Source: Amycolatopsis japonica
Lineage (GTDB): Bacteria > Actinomycetota > Actinomycetes > Mycobacteriales > Pseudonocardiaceae
DNA length: 64,000 bases
Direction: 5' to 3'
NCBI RefSeq assembly: GCF_000732925.1
Contig: NZ_CP008953.1
Coordinates: 6,820,001 to 6,884,000 of the forward strand
Under the pieces are notes generated by a model, which worked only from the letters and a program-made list of their open reading frames with translations, did no database searches and was not told the origin of the DNA. Of the stretch, positions 8,917 through 16,734 are shown one piece after another (positions within the stretch are counted from its first letter, which is position 1; the number at the start of each line of letters is the position of its first letter). A program made the translations under genes and the position numbers.

Positions 8917-9965
8917 CGCCGGGCGGGGCCGAGCTTGCTCTGCCCGGTGCGCTCCAGCTCCACGGCTTCGTACAGGGCCTTGATGTTGGAGCTGCCGAAC
9001 GTTCCGGCGCCCTGCCGCTCGATGATCTCGAAGAAGATCGTCTTACGCGGATGCGTGGAGGCGGTGAAGATCTGGAACAGCTGGCCGCCGTGGTCCTCGT
9101 CGGCGAGCAGCTTCGTCTCGCGCAGATCGTCCAGCGAGTGCGTCTCCAGCTCGATCCGCTCACCGAGCAGGTCGTAGTAGGCGTCCGGGGTCTTCAGGAA
9201 TTCCACGCCACGCGCGGAAAGCTCCTTGACGGCGCGGACCGCGTCCGGGCTGGTGAAGGCGATGTGCTGGACGCCGGACCCGTGGTGCTCCTTGATGAAG
9301 TCGTCGATCTGGCCGGGGTCGGCGGTCTTGTCCGGCTCGATCAGGGTGAGCGTGACCGCGCCCGACGTGCTCTGCACGACGGTCGAGTTCATCGCCTGCG
9401 CACCGACCACGATGTGCTCTTCGAAGATCTGCTTGAAACCGAGCGCGCGCTCGTAGAACGCCACCGTGGGGCCGAGATCGCCGGCGTTCAGGCACACCGC
9501 GAAGTGGTCGATCACGCCCAGTTCCACGCCGCCCTTGCCGCGCGGGGCCTCCTCGGCGACGTCGCTCTGGATCAGGGTGTGCACGACATCGCCGAAACCG
9601 CTGACGGTCGCCGTGAGGACCGAGTCCACGCCCTTCTCCGGCTCGCGGAGGGGTTTCGCTCCCGCCTTCACCGCGGCTTCGAAGGCCGCGGCCACGTCGG
9701 TGGTACGCAGCGCGATGTCGGCCACCCCTTCACCGTGGGTCTGCAGGTAGGTCGCCCCGGGGTGCCGGTCCGACAGCGGCTCGGTCAGCACCAGCGCGAT
9801 CGCGCTGTGCCGCAGCGTCACGCTCCGGTGGTCGGCCGACCGGTCGGTGGCCGTGACGGAGAAGTCGTACTTGTCCAGCCAGCCGGACGCGGCCACCTCG
9901 AGGTTGGCCACATACATTTCCACATAGTCGATCTCGAAATTCTGCGTGTTTTCGTGAGAAGACAA
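8913..9965 (-). CDS. hmaS: 4-hydroxymandelate synthase (Fe(II) dioxygenase)
   Basis: 350 aa, two-domain vicinal-oxygen-chelate enzyme related to 4-hydroxyphenylpyruvate dioxygenase. The iron ligands are visible: His154 (VIDHFAVCLN), His234 (GVQHIAF) and Glu313 (IFFEIIER). It converts 4-hydroxyphenylpyruvate to 4-hydroxymandelate, the first committed step to 4-hydroxyphenylglycine. I chose the TTG at 9965 because GGAGG sits six bases upstream and the following NFEIDYVEMYV matches the known N-terminus of the family. It is coupled to hmo. Confidence 0.96.
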   Translation of the reverse strand: MSSHENTQNFEIDYVEMYVANLEVAASGWLDKYDFSVTATDRSADHRSVTLRHSAIALVLTEPLSDRHPGATYLQTHGEGVADIALRTTDVAAAFEAAVKAGAKPLREPEKGVDSVLTATVSGFGDVVHTLIQSDVAEEAPRGKGGVELGVIDHFAVCLNAGDLGPTVAFYERALGFKQIFEEHIVVGAQAMNSTVVQSTSGAVTLTLIEPDKTADPGQIDDFIKEHHGSGVQHIAFTSPDAVRAVKELSARGVEFLKTPDAYYDLLGERIELETHSLDDLRETKLLADEDHGGQLFQIFTASTHPRKTIFFEIIERQGAGTFGSSNIKALYEAVELERTGQSKLGPARR

Positions 9966-10075
9966 GACATTCCTCCGTGGAATAGATGTAATCCTCAATC
10001 ACAGGATGGCGCGAAGCCATTTCCGCATCAATGGTGTCCGCTTGACACTTCGGTCCACATCGGACGGACGTCGGG

Positions 10076-11266
10076 TCAGCGGCCCGTGAACCGCACCGGG
10101 AGCTCCCGGTATCCCTGTACGACGACCGCCCGCAGCCAGGACGGGTCCTTCACCAGCTCCACCCGCGACACCCGCCCGGCCACCTCCCGCAGCACCACCG
10201 CCAGCTCGATCCGCGCGAGCGCGGACCCGAGACAGTGGTGCATGCCGTGCCCGAAAGCGATGTGCCGGTTGGGTTTCCGCCCCGCCCGGAACGTGTCCGG
10301 CTCGTCGAACACGGCGGGATCCCGGTTCGCGGCGGGAAGCCACGCGACCACCGGTGTGCCGGCTTCGAGGTCGTGGCCGTTGATCGTGACCTCGCCGGTC
10401 GTCACCCGCAACACGTGCATCGCGGGCGAAGTCCAGCGCAGCACCTCGTCCACGACGGTGTCGACGTCGGCGTCCCCGTCCCGCACCTGGGCCAGAAGTC
10501 CCGGCACGGTGGCGAAAGCGTGCACCGCGCCGGTGATCGCGTGCCGCGTGGTCTCGTTGCCGCCGATCAACACGTTGTCGCAGTTGAGCAGGACGTCGTC
10601 GATCGAGAGCTCGTCGTCGGAAAGCAGGGTGCTGACGAGATCCTCGCCGGGGCTCGCCCGGCGAGCGGTGATCAGCTCGTCGAAGTAGACGAGGATTTCG
10701 GTGTGCGCCTGACGGGGCGTCATCCCGTCGAACAGTTCGTCCTCGCCGCCGAACGCGTGGTTCGTCAGGTCGATGAGCATGTCCTGGTCTTCGGCGGGCA
10801 CACCGAGGATTTCGCAGACGACGGCGGCGGGGATCCGCGGGCCGATCGCCGCGGCCACGTCGCACACCTCGGCGTCGAGCACCCGGTCGAGGACGCCGGT
10901 CACCTCGGTCCGCACCCGTTCCGACAGTTTCCGCGCCGCCGCCCGCGAAAGCAGCGGCCCCACCAGTTTGCGCAGTTTCCGGTGCTGGTCCTGTTCGGAG
11001 ACCACCATCATCTGACCGCCCGAGTTGTCGGGATGATCGCGGTCGAAGCCGATCATCATCCCGTACTCGGAGGTGAACGGGGCCGACGGCGCGAGCACCG
11101 CCGCGCACGCCTGATGCGAGAACACGGACCAGAACCCGCTGGGCGAGCTGCCCGGGCCGCTCCACACCATCGCGTCTTCCGCCGCGTACTCGCGCCACCG
11201 GTCGTGCCGGGCCAAGGTCGTGTACAGGTCGGGATCGCCGAGGTCGACGGCTGTCGTCGTCTGCAT
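10076..11266 (-). CDS. oxyD: Cytochrome P450 OxyD, tyrosyl-S-PCP beta-hydroxylase
   Basis: 396 aa. The heme-binding loop FGHGMHHCLG gives Cys345, the K-helix ExxR is Glu274/Arg277 (DEVLRW), and the I-helix has GGNETT (Glu-Thr-Thr), more canonical than in the cross-linking P450s. OxyD-type enzymes hydroxylate Tyr while it is tethered to the stand-alone A-T protein, giving beta-hydroxytyrosine. The neighbouring A-T gene and hydrolase complete that three-gene cassette. It is 14 bp downstream of the A-T gene. Confidence 0.95.
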   Translation of the reverse strand: MQTTTAVDLGDPDLYTTLARHDRWREYAAEDAMVWSGPGSSPSGFWSVFSHQACAAVLAPSAPFTSEYGMMIGFDRDHPDNSGGQMMVVSEQDQHRKLRKLVGPLLSRAAARKLSERVRTEVTGVLDRVLDAEVCDVAAAIGPRIPAAVVCEILGVPAEDQDMLIDLTNHAFGGEDELFDGMTPRQAHTEILVYFDELITARRASPGEDLVSTLLSDDELSIDDVLLNCDNVLIGGNETTRHAITGAVHAFATVPGLLAQVRDGDADVDTVVDEVLRWTSPAMHVLRVTTGEVTINGHDLEAGTPVVAWLPAANRDPAVFDEPDTFRAGRKPNRHIAFGHGMHHCLGSALARIELAVVLREVAGRVSRVELVKDPSWLRAVVVQGYRELPVRFTGR

Positions 11267-11280
11267 GAATGGTCTCCAGG

Positions 11281-13014
11281 TCAGGTGTGTGCGCCGTCGA
11301 GCACCTTGGCGAGTCGAGCCACTGTCGGGGCGTCGAAGAACGCCTGCACCCTCAGCCGGATCTTCAAGCGTTCGCGGACCCGGCTCACGAGGCGAGTCGC
11401 GAGCAGCGAATGGCCGCCGATCTCGAAGAAGCTGTCCTCCACCCCGACGGTGCTGACGCCGAGGACTTCGGCGAACAGCTCGGCGAGGATGATCTCCGTG
11501 GGGGTGAGCGGTGCCCGTCCGGCCGCGCGTCCGGCGTGTTCCTCTTCGGGAGTGGGCAGGGCGACCCGGTCGATCTTGCCGTTGGGCGAGACCGGCAGGC
11601 TCGGCAGACCGACGACCACGTCGGGCACCAGATATCCGGGCAGCTGTTCACGAAGCGGCGTCAGGAGTTTTTCGGTGGGCACGCGTTCGCCACCGGCGCC
11701 GACCACATAGGCGACGAGCCTGTTCTCGTGCTCGGTCACCACCGCCTGGGCCACGCCGTCCACCGCCAGCAAGGCGGCTTCGACCTCGCCCGGTTCGATC
11801 CGGTGGCCGCGCACCTTCAGCTGGTCGTCGACCCGGCCGACGAAGACGTACTGACCGTCCGGACGCGTCCGCACCCGGTCACCCGTGCGGTACATGCGCC
11901 CGCCCGGGCCACCGAAGGGATCCGGCAGGAACCGTTCCGCGGTCGCGGCCGCTCTTCGGAGGTAGCCGCGGGCGAGACCGGGCCCCACCGCGTACAGCTC
12001 GCCGACGTCGCCGTCCTCGACGGGGCGCAGCCGGTCGTCCAGGACATAGGTACGGACACCGGTGATCGGCCTGCCGATCGGCGGCGTCTCCTCCCCGGTC
12101 AACGGCTCGCTCGCGGTGACCGCCACCGTGGTCTCGGTCGGACCGTAGGCGTTGATCATCACGCGGTCCACGGCCCAGCGTTTCGCGACCGGGGCCGGGC
12201 ACGCCTCGCCGGCGACCAGCAGCGTCAGCCCGGCGGGGAGGCCGCCCGCCTCCTCCAGCGGCGCCAGCGCCGACGGCGGCAACGTGACATGGGTGATCCG
12301 CTGGTCGCGCACCAGCCGGGAGAGGGGCTCACCGGGTACCAGATCCGGCGCGGAAGCCAGGACGAGACACCCACCCGCCTGCCAGATCGGCCAGAATTCG
12401 GCGACCGCGGCGTCGAAGCTGGGCGAGGCGAAGGCCAGCAACCTGCTGCCGGGCCCCAGTTCCTGACGGCGCACGTAGTCGTCGGCCAGGTTCGGGATCC
12501 CGCGATGCGTGACCAGCACGCCTTTCGGCCGCCCTGTCGAGCCCGAGGTGTAGATGACGTACGCGGGATGGCCGGGACGCAACGGACCGATCCGGTCTTC
12601 GTCGCCCAGGTTCGGCTCTTCCCGGCCAGGCTCCCGCGCCACGCTCAGGATGACGGGGGCACCGGCCACGTCCTGCCCCGGCAGGCACAAGAGGCAGTGC
12701 GCCGCCGCGTCGTCCAGCATCTGCCGCTTGCGTTCCTCCGGATAGTCCGGATCGACCGGCACGTACGCCGCGCCTGCCTTGTGCACGGCCAGAATCGCGA
12801 TGACGAACTCGATCGACCTCGGCATCGCCAGCGCGACGAGCCGCTCCGGGCCGACTCCGTGCGCGACGAGCCGCCGGGCGAGCCGGTTGGCCTCGCCGTT
12901 CAGCTCGGCGTAGGTGAGGGTGGTGCTGTCCATCGCCACCGCAGGCCGATCCGGCAGCACGGCTGCGGTCGCCTCGAACAGGGCGGGGGTCGTGGCCGCC
13001 GAAAGGACGGTCAT
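11281..13014 (-). CDS. Stand-alone NRPS A-T didomain for tyrosine (BpsD-type)
   Basis: 577 aa: adenylation domain (~1-490) with VIYTSGSTGRPKG, YGPTETT and RTGDRVR cores, then a carrier domain with FFEIGGHSLLAT near 525, where the Ser takes phosphopantetheine. My reading of the specificity positions is D-A-A-T-L-A-A-V-A, compatible with tyrosine. It loads Tyr for beta-hydroxylation by OxyD. The ATG overlaps the hydrolase stop (ATGA at 13014-13011). It has no condensation domain, fitting precursor supply and not chain assembly. Confidence 0.94.
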   Translation of the reverse strand: MTVLSAATTPALFEATAAVLPDRPAVAMDSTTLTYAELNGEANRLARRLVAHGVGPERLVALAMPRSIEFVIAILAVHKAGAAYVPVDPDYPEERKRQMLDDAAAHCLLCLPGQDVAGAPVILSVAREPGREEPNLGDEDRIGPLRPGHPAYVIYTSGSTGRPKGVLVTHRGIPNLADDYVRRQELGPGSRLLAFASPSFDAAVAEFWPIWQAGGCLVLASAPDLVPGEPLSRLVRDQRITHVTLPPSALAPLEEAGGLPAGLTLLVAGEACPAPVAKRWAVDRVMINAYGPTETTVAVTASEPLTGEETPPIGRPITGVRTYVLDDRLRPVEDGDVGELYAVGPGLARGYLRRAAATAERFLPDPFGGPGGRMYRTGDRVRTRPDGQYVFVGRVDDQLKVRGHRIEPGEVEAALLAVDGVAQAVVTEHENRLVAYVVGAGGERVPTEKLLTPLREQLPGYLVPDVVVGLPSLPVSPNGKIDRVALPTPEEEHAGRAAGRAPLTPTEIILAELFAEVLGVSTVGVEDSFFEIGGHSLLATRLVSRVRERLKIRLRVQAFFDAPTVARLAKVLDGAHT

Positions 13015-13841
13015 ACGGTCTCTCCCAGTGTCTCGGACGATTCGGTGCGGAGGAACCGGATCAGCTCGCGGTTCACCGCTTCCGGGTTCTCCAGGTAGCC
13101 GAAATGCCCGCACTCGGGAATCGTGCGGTAGGTCGCGCCGGGGATCGCGGAAGCCAGCTCCAGCCCGGCCGCCGGTGGCGCCACGAGGTCGTGCTCGAAC
13201 GAGACGACGTGACAGGGCACCTTGATCTCCTGGTAGAAAGCGAGGCGATCCGGCAACGCGCTCAGCAGCAGCTGCGACCGGACACCCGGGCCCCAGGATC
13301 CCGCCGCCGCGAACAGATCGAGCCAGTCTCCGGTGAGGTCGTCGTCGGCGAGCGTCGCGGGCCCCAGGTTGTGCATGGCGCGGACCGCGGCGAGGAAACC
13401 CGGCGGCAGCTCGATGCCCTGCTCGATCAGCTTCGCCTCACCCTCGGCGAGCTCGCGCTGGACGAGACTGCTCTTGCCGCAGGCGGCCATCAGCACGACC
13501 GATTCCAGCAGTTCCGGATGGGCGAGCGCGACCTCTTGCGCGATATAGGAACCCATCGACGTGCCGACGATCCGGCACGGCACCGCGTCCAGATAGTCGA
13601 TCAGGGCGGCCACATCCGCGACGAGGTCATCGATGGTGAATCCGTCCGCGCCGTCGTCGCTCGGCGGGATCCCGCGATTGTCCATCGTGATCACCCGGAA
13701 ACCGGCGGCGCGGAGCGCGGGCACCTGATGCAGGTCCCACACCGAACTCGGCGCACCGGTGCCGGTCAGCAGAAGGACCGGCGGACCGTCGCCACAATCG
13801 TTGTAGGACAACCGGATCCCGTTCTCGGTTGTCATCAGCAT
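13011..13841 (-). CDS. bhp: Alpha/beta-hydrolase releasing beta-hydroxytyrosine (Bhp-like)
   Basis: 276 aa alpha/beta-hydrolase. The nucleophile elbow is GTSMGS (Ser95), the likely acid is in FEHDLVAP near 218 and the His in PECGHFGYLE near 246. In balhimycin-type clusters Bhp hydrolyses the aminoacyl thioester on the A-T protein to free beta-hydroxytyrosine. It is the first gene of the three-gene cassette. AAGGAG lies 4 bases before the ATG at 13841 and 10 bases before an in-frame ATG at 13835, so either could be the start. Confidence 0.9.
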   Translation of the reverse strand: MLMTTENGIRLSYNDCGDGPPVLLLTGTGAPSSVWDLHQVPALRAAGFRVITMDNRGIPPSDDGADGFTIDDLVADVAALIDYLDAVPCRIVGTSMGSYIAQEVALAHPELLESVVLMAACGKSSLVQRELAEGEAKLIEQGIELPPGFLAAVRAMHNLGPATLADDDLTGDWLDLFAAAGSWGPGVRSQLLLSALPDRLAFYQEIKVPCHVVSFEHDLVAPPAAGLELASAIPGATYRTIPECGHFGYLENPEAVNRELIRFLRTESSETLGETV

Positions 13842-14007
13842 GATGCTCCTTGAGGGAAAAGGGCTGCTGCGCCAAGACGTGGCGCGGATCCGACCGTACC
13901 TTCGAAAGATCCGGTGTCAAAGAGCATCGGCAATGGACAATTCCCGGAAAAGGGGCGTCCACCGTCTCTTCTTGACACTCCGACGGACTGTGGAAATCCT
14001 AGTATTC
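13842..14007. promoter_or_regulatory. Divergent promoter region between bhp and hpgT
   Basis: 166 bp separate two divergent genes, the only such arrangement in the window, so promoters for both operons should lie here. A TTGACA at 13973-13978 on the plus strand could be a -35 element for hpgT, but I see no convincing -10 at normal spacing. An inverted repeat TGGAC (13934-13938) / GTCCA (13957-13961) resembles the regulator box with its half-sites in reversed polarity. Confidence 0.45.
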
Positions 14008-15294
14008 ATGGATTCAAACGGTCTGTCCACTCACTTGAACGTGGAAACGCTGCACGGATCGCTCACCGATCCGGCCATCTCGTCGATGAACCTGCTGAAC
14101 GAACTGATCGACGAATACCCTGTGGCCATTTCCATGGCGGCAGGCCGGCCGTATGAAGAGTTCTTCGACATACGGCTCATTCACACCTACCTCGACGCCT
14201 ATTGCGACCATCTCCGGCGCGACCGGAAAATGGACGAGGCCGTGGTGACCCGCACGCTCTTCCAATACGGCACCACCAAGGGCGTCATCGCCGATCTCAT
14301 CGCCAAGAACCTCGCCGAAGACGAGAACATCGACGCCGCCCCGGAATCCGTCGTCGTCACGGTGGGCGCGCAGGAGGCGATGTTCCTGGTCCTGCGCACA
14401 CTGCGGGCGGGCGAGCGCGACGTGCTGCTCGCCCCCGCCCCCACCTACGTCGGACTGACCGGGGCGGCGCTGCTCACCGACACTCCCGTGTGGCCGGTGC
14501 GGTCGAACGAGAACGGCATCGATCCGGACGACCTCGTCCTCCAGCTGAAGCGCGCTGACGAGCAGGGCAAGCGGGTGCGCGCCTGCTACGTGACCCCCAA
14601 CTTCGCCAATCCCACCGGCACCAGCATGGACCTGCCTTCGCGCCACCGGCTCCTCGACGTCGCCGAATCGAACGGCATCCTGCTCCTGGAGGACAACGCG
14701 TACGGCCTGTTCGGCTCCGAGCGGCTGCCCTCGCTGAAATCCCTCGACCGGTCGGGATCCGTGGTCTACCTCGGTTCCTTCGCCAAGACCGGCATGCCCG
14801 GCGCCCGGGTCGGTTTCGCGGTGGCCGACCAGCGGATGGCCGACGGCGGCCTGTTCGCCGACCAGCTTTCGAAGCTCAAGGGCATGCTCACGGTGAACAC
14901 CTCGCCCATCGCCCAAGCCGTGATCGCCGGGAAGCTCCTGCTCAACGACTTCAGCCTCACCAAGGCCAACGCGCGGGAAATCGCCATCTACCAACGGAAC
15001 CTGCGGCTGACGCTCGACGCGCTGGAGCGCGGGCTCGGCTCGTGCGAGGGCGTCAGCTGGAACACGCCGACGGGTGGTTTCTTCGTCACCGTCACGGTGC
15101 CGTTCGTCGTCGACGACGAACTGCTCGAAACCGCCGCCCGCGAACACGGCGTGCTGTTCACCCCGATGCACCACTTCTACGGCGGCAAGGGCGGATTCCA
15201 CCAGCTCCGGCTGTCGATCAGCCTGCTCACGCCGGAACTGATCGAAGAGGGCGTCGCGCGGCTCGCGGCGTTGATCAAGCCGCGGCTTCCCTGA
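14008..15294 (+). CDS. hpgT: 4-hydroxyphenylglycine / 3,5-dihydroxyphenylglycine aminotransferase
   Basis: 428 aa, class I/II PLP aminotransferase. TPNFANPTGTSM (PLP region), LLLEDNAYGLFGSE and the lysine motif YLGSFAKTGMPGARVGF are visible. HpgT/Pgat converts 4-hydroxybenzoylformate to L-Hpg, with L-Tyr as amino donor, and also aminates the Dpg keto acid. It is the only plus-strand gene here. The ATG at 14008 was preferred over upstream in-frame starts because the family N-terminus resembles NGLSTHLNVETLHGSLTDP; no strong ribosome-binding site precedes it. Confidence 0.93.
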   Translation: MDSNGLSTHLNVETLHGSLTDPAISSMNLLNELIDEYPVAISMAAGRPYEEFFDIRLIHTYLDAYCDHLRRDRKMDEAVVTRTLFQYGTTKGVIADLIAKNLAEDENIDAAPESVVVTVGAQEAMFLVLRTLRAGERDVLLAPAPTYVGLTGAALLTDTPVWPVRSNENGIDPDDLVLQLKRADEQGKRVRACYVTPNFANPTGTSMDLPSRHRLLDVAESNGILLLEDNAYGLFGSERLPSLKSLDRSGSVVYLGSFAKTGMPGARVGFAVADQRMADGGLFADQLSKLKGMLTVNTSPIAQAVIAGKLLLNDFSLTKANAREIAIYQRNLRLTLDALERGLGSCEGVSWNTPTGGFFVTVTVPFVVDDELLETAAREHGVLFTPMHHFYGGKGGFHQLRLSISLLTPELIEEGVARLAALIKPRLP

Positions 15295-15630
15295 GCGTTT
15301 CACGCGAAAAGCCCCCATCCGTTGGTGAGGATGGGGGCTTCTTCGTGCGCCGGGTGCTGGTGGGGGCTGCGGCTGAGGTGAAGGGGCCCATCGCCGCGTC
15401 TGATGCGGCGATGGGCCCCTTCAGCCCATTCCGGCCGGTCTGGGTTGCGTCGGGTCCCGACATCCGTGATGCGAAAGCCACTTTCGCAACGTTGAAGGTT
15501 GCGAAAGTGGCTTTCGCAACCTTCCCGGACCCGCGCCCGGCCCCTCGGAAGTACATGAAGGCCCCCTTCACTGCGTCTAGCGCAAGGAAGGGGGCCTTCA
15601 TGTACTTCTAGCGACACCAACCGCCGTAGG
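15295..15630. repeat. Non-coding gap with four successive perfect palindromes between convergent genes
   Basis: The 336-bp gap between the hpgT stop and the 3' end of the minus-strand methyltransferase gene holds no gene. It contains four separate stem-loops: 15309-15340, 15380-15422 (18-bp arm starting GAAGGGGCCCATCGCCGC), 15470-15519 (arms around TGCGAAAGCCACTTTCGCA) and 15551-15605 (19-bp arm GTACATGAAGGCCCCCTTC). Several would act as bidirectional terminators. Confidence 0.8.
15309..15340 (+). terminator. Terminator hairpin after hpgT
   Basis: Perfect stem AAGCCCCCATCC / GGATGGGGGCTT with an 8-base loop, followed by CTTCTTCG, 14 bp after the hpgT stop codon. It is the first of four hairpins between the convergent hpgT and methyltransferase genes. 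Confidence 0.8.
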
Positions 15631-16671
15631 TCAGGGCTTCGTACCGGTCACCAGCGCGTGCTCGAACGGCAACTCGACCGAGCGCACGTCGACGCATCCG
15701 ACCGACTTGAGCCACGCCGCGGCCTCGGCCTGCGGCCAGGCCATCCCCCGCCCGGTGGCGAGAATGTTGAGGTACAACGAAAGCCGTGCCGAAAGCGGGC
15801 CGCCGGTCTCGTCGTCCGCGGCCGCGAACCCGTAGATCGAGATCTTCCCGCCGGACGGCAGCACCTCGTACGCCTTCGCCAGCAACATCACACACTGCTC
15901 GGCCGTGAAGGTGTCGAGGACGTGGCTGAACAAGGCGTGGTCGGTGCCGCTGGGGAACGGGTCCGTCAGCAGGTCGGCCGGGTGCAGGGTGAGCCGGTCG
16001 GTGACCTCGGCGGGCACCCGCTGTTCGGCGAGCGCCACGCTGCTGGCCAGGTCGAGCAGGGTGGCCTTGAGGCCGGGGTTGGCCTTCAGCAGGGCCGCCG
16101 CCGTGGTGCCGTCACCGCCGCCGACGTCGAGCAGATGCCGCGACGACTTCACGTCGATGTGCTCCAGCAGTCCCGGCATCGTCTGCAGCGAGAACGCCGA
16201 CATCGCCGTGTAGAAGATCCGCGCCTTCTCCGGGTCGTTGCCGAGCCGCGCGTAAAGCGTGTCGCCCGGGCCCTCGAGGGCGTCGAGGGCCTCGTTGGTG
16301 CCGGCGCGCAGCGCGGAGGTCATCCGCGCGAACGCCGGGTAGTAGATGGTCTTCCAGCTGAGCAGGATGTGCTGCCAGCTCTCCGGCCCGGTCGTGGCGA
16401 GCAGCTCGGTCGCGACCGGGTGGTTCACATAGTCGACACCCCGCTTCTCGATCAGGCCCGAGGTGGTCAGCGCGAGCATCAGCACGCGGACCTTGTGCGG
16501 CTCCAGGCCGGTGAACTCACCGAGCGCCGCGGCGTCGGCACCGCCGCGCTCTTCCAGGAAGTCGAAGATGTCCAACTCGATGCCGGACACCACCGCGTTG
16601 AACAGCGCGGGGCCGTTGGCGATCAGCTGGAAACGACGGTGGACCTCGGTGGAGTCGAGCGATTCCTGCAT
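15631..16671 (-). CDS. SAM-dependent methyltransferase, aromatic O/C-methyltransferase type (family 2)
   Basis: 346 aa. Residues ~10-100 form the winged-helix dimerisation domain of plant-type/hydroxyindole O-methyltransferases, and the catalytic domain has the SAM motif LLDVGGGDGTTAAALL near 170-185. Known bacterial members of this fold methylate phenol oxygen or the aromatic carbon of tyrosine derivatives (for example SfmM2 and SacF). Ristocetin contains a ring C-methyl on the Dpg-derived residue 3, so this enzyme is my candidate for that step; this is inference. The ATG at 16671 follows GGAAAGGAAA; a GTG at 16725 would add 18 residues. Confidence 0.8.
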   Translation of the reverse strand: MQESLDSTEVHRRFQLIANGPALFNAVVSGIELDIFDFLEERGGADAAALGEFTGLEPHKVRVLMLALTTSGLIEKRGVDYVNHPVATELLATTGPESWQHILLSWKTIYYPAFARMTSALRAGTNEALDALEGPGDTLYARLGNDPEKARIFYTAMSAFSLQTMPGLLEHIDVKSSRHLLDVGGGDGTTAAALLKANPGLKATLLDLASSVALAEQRVPAEVTDRLTLHPADLLTDPFPSGTDHALFSHVLDTFTAEQCVMLLAKAYEVLPSGGKISIYGFAAADDETGGPLSARLSLYLNILATGRGMAWPQAEAAAWLKSVGCVDVRSVELPFEHALVTGTKP

Positions 16672-16734
16672 CGGCAGATTTCCTTTCCGGCCGGCGGAGA
16701 CTTCCGCAGACGTTGAGAACGACACCGGCCCGCC

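Noticed and set aside
13934..13961. TGGAC/GTCCA inverted repeat as a regulator site for hpgT/bhp.
   Set aside because: The half-sites face the opposite way to the GTCCAA-N17-TTGGAC boxes, so it was not called as a binding site, only noted.
14000..14005. TAGTAT just before the hpgT ATG as a -10 box.
   Set aside because: Transcription would start inside the coding sequence, and the TTGACA upstream is 22 bp away.
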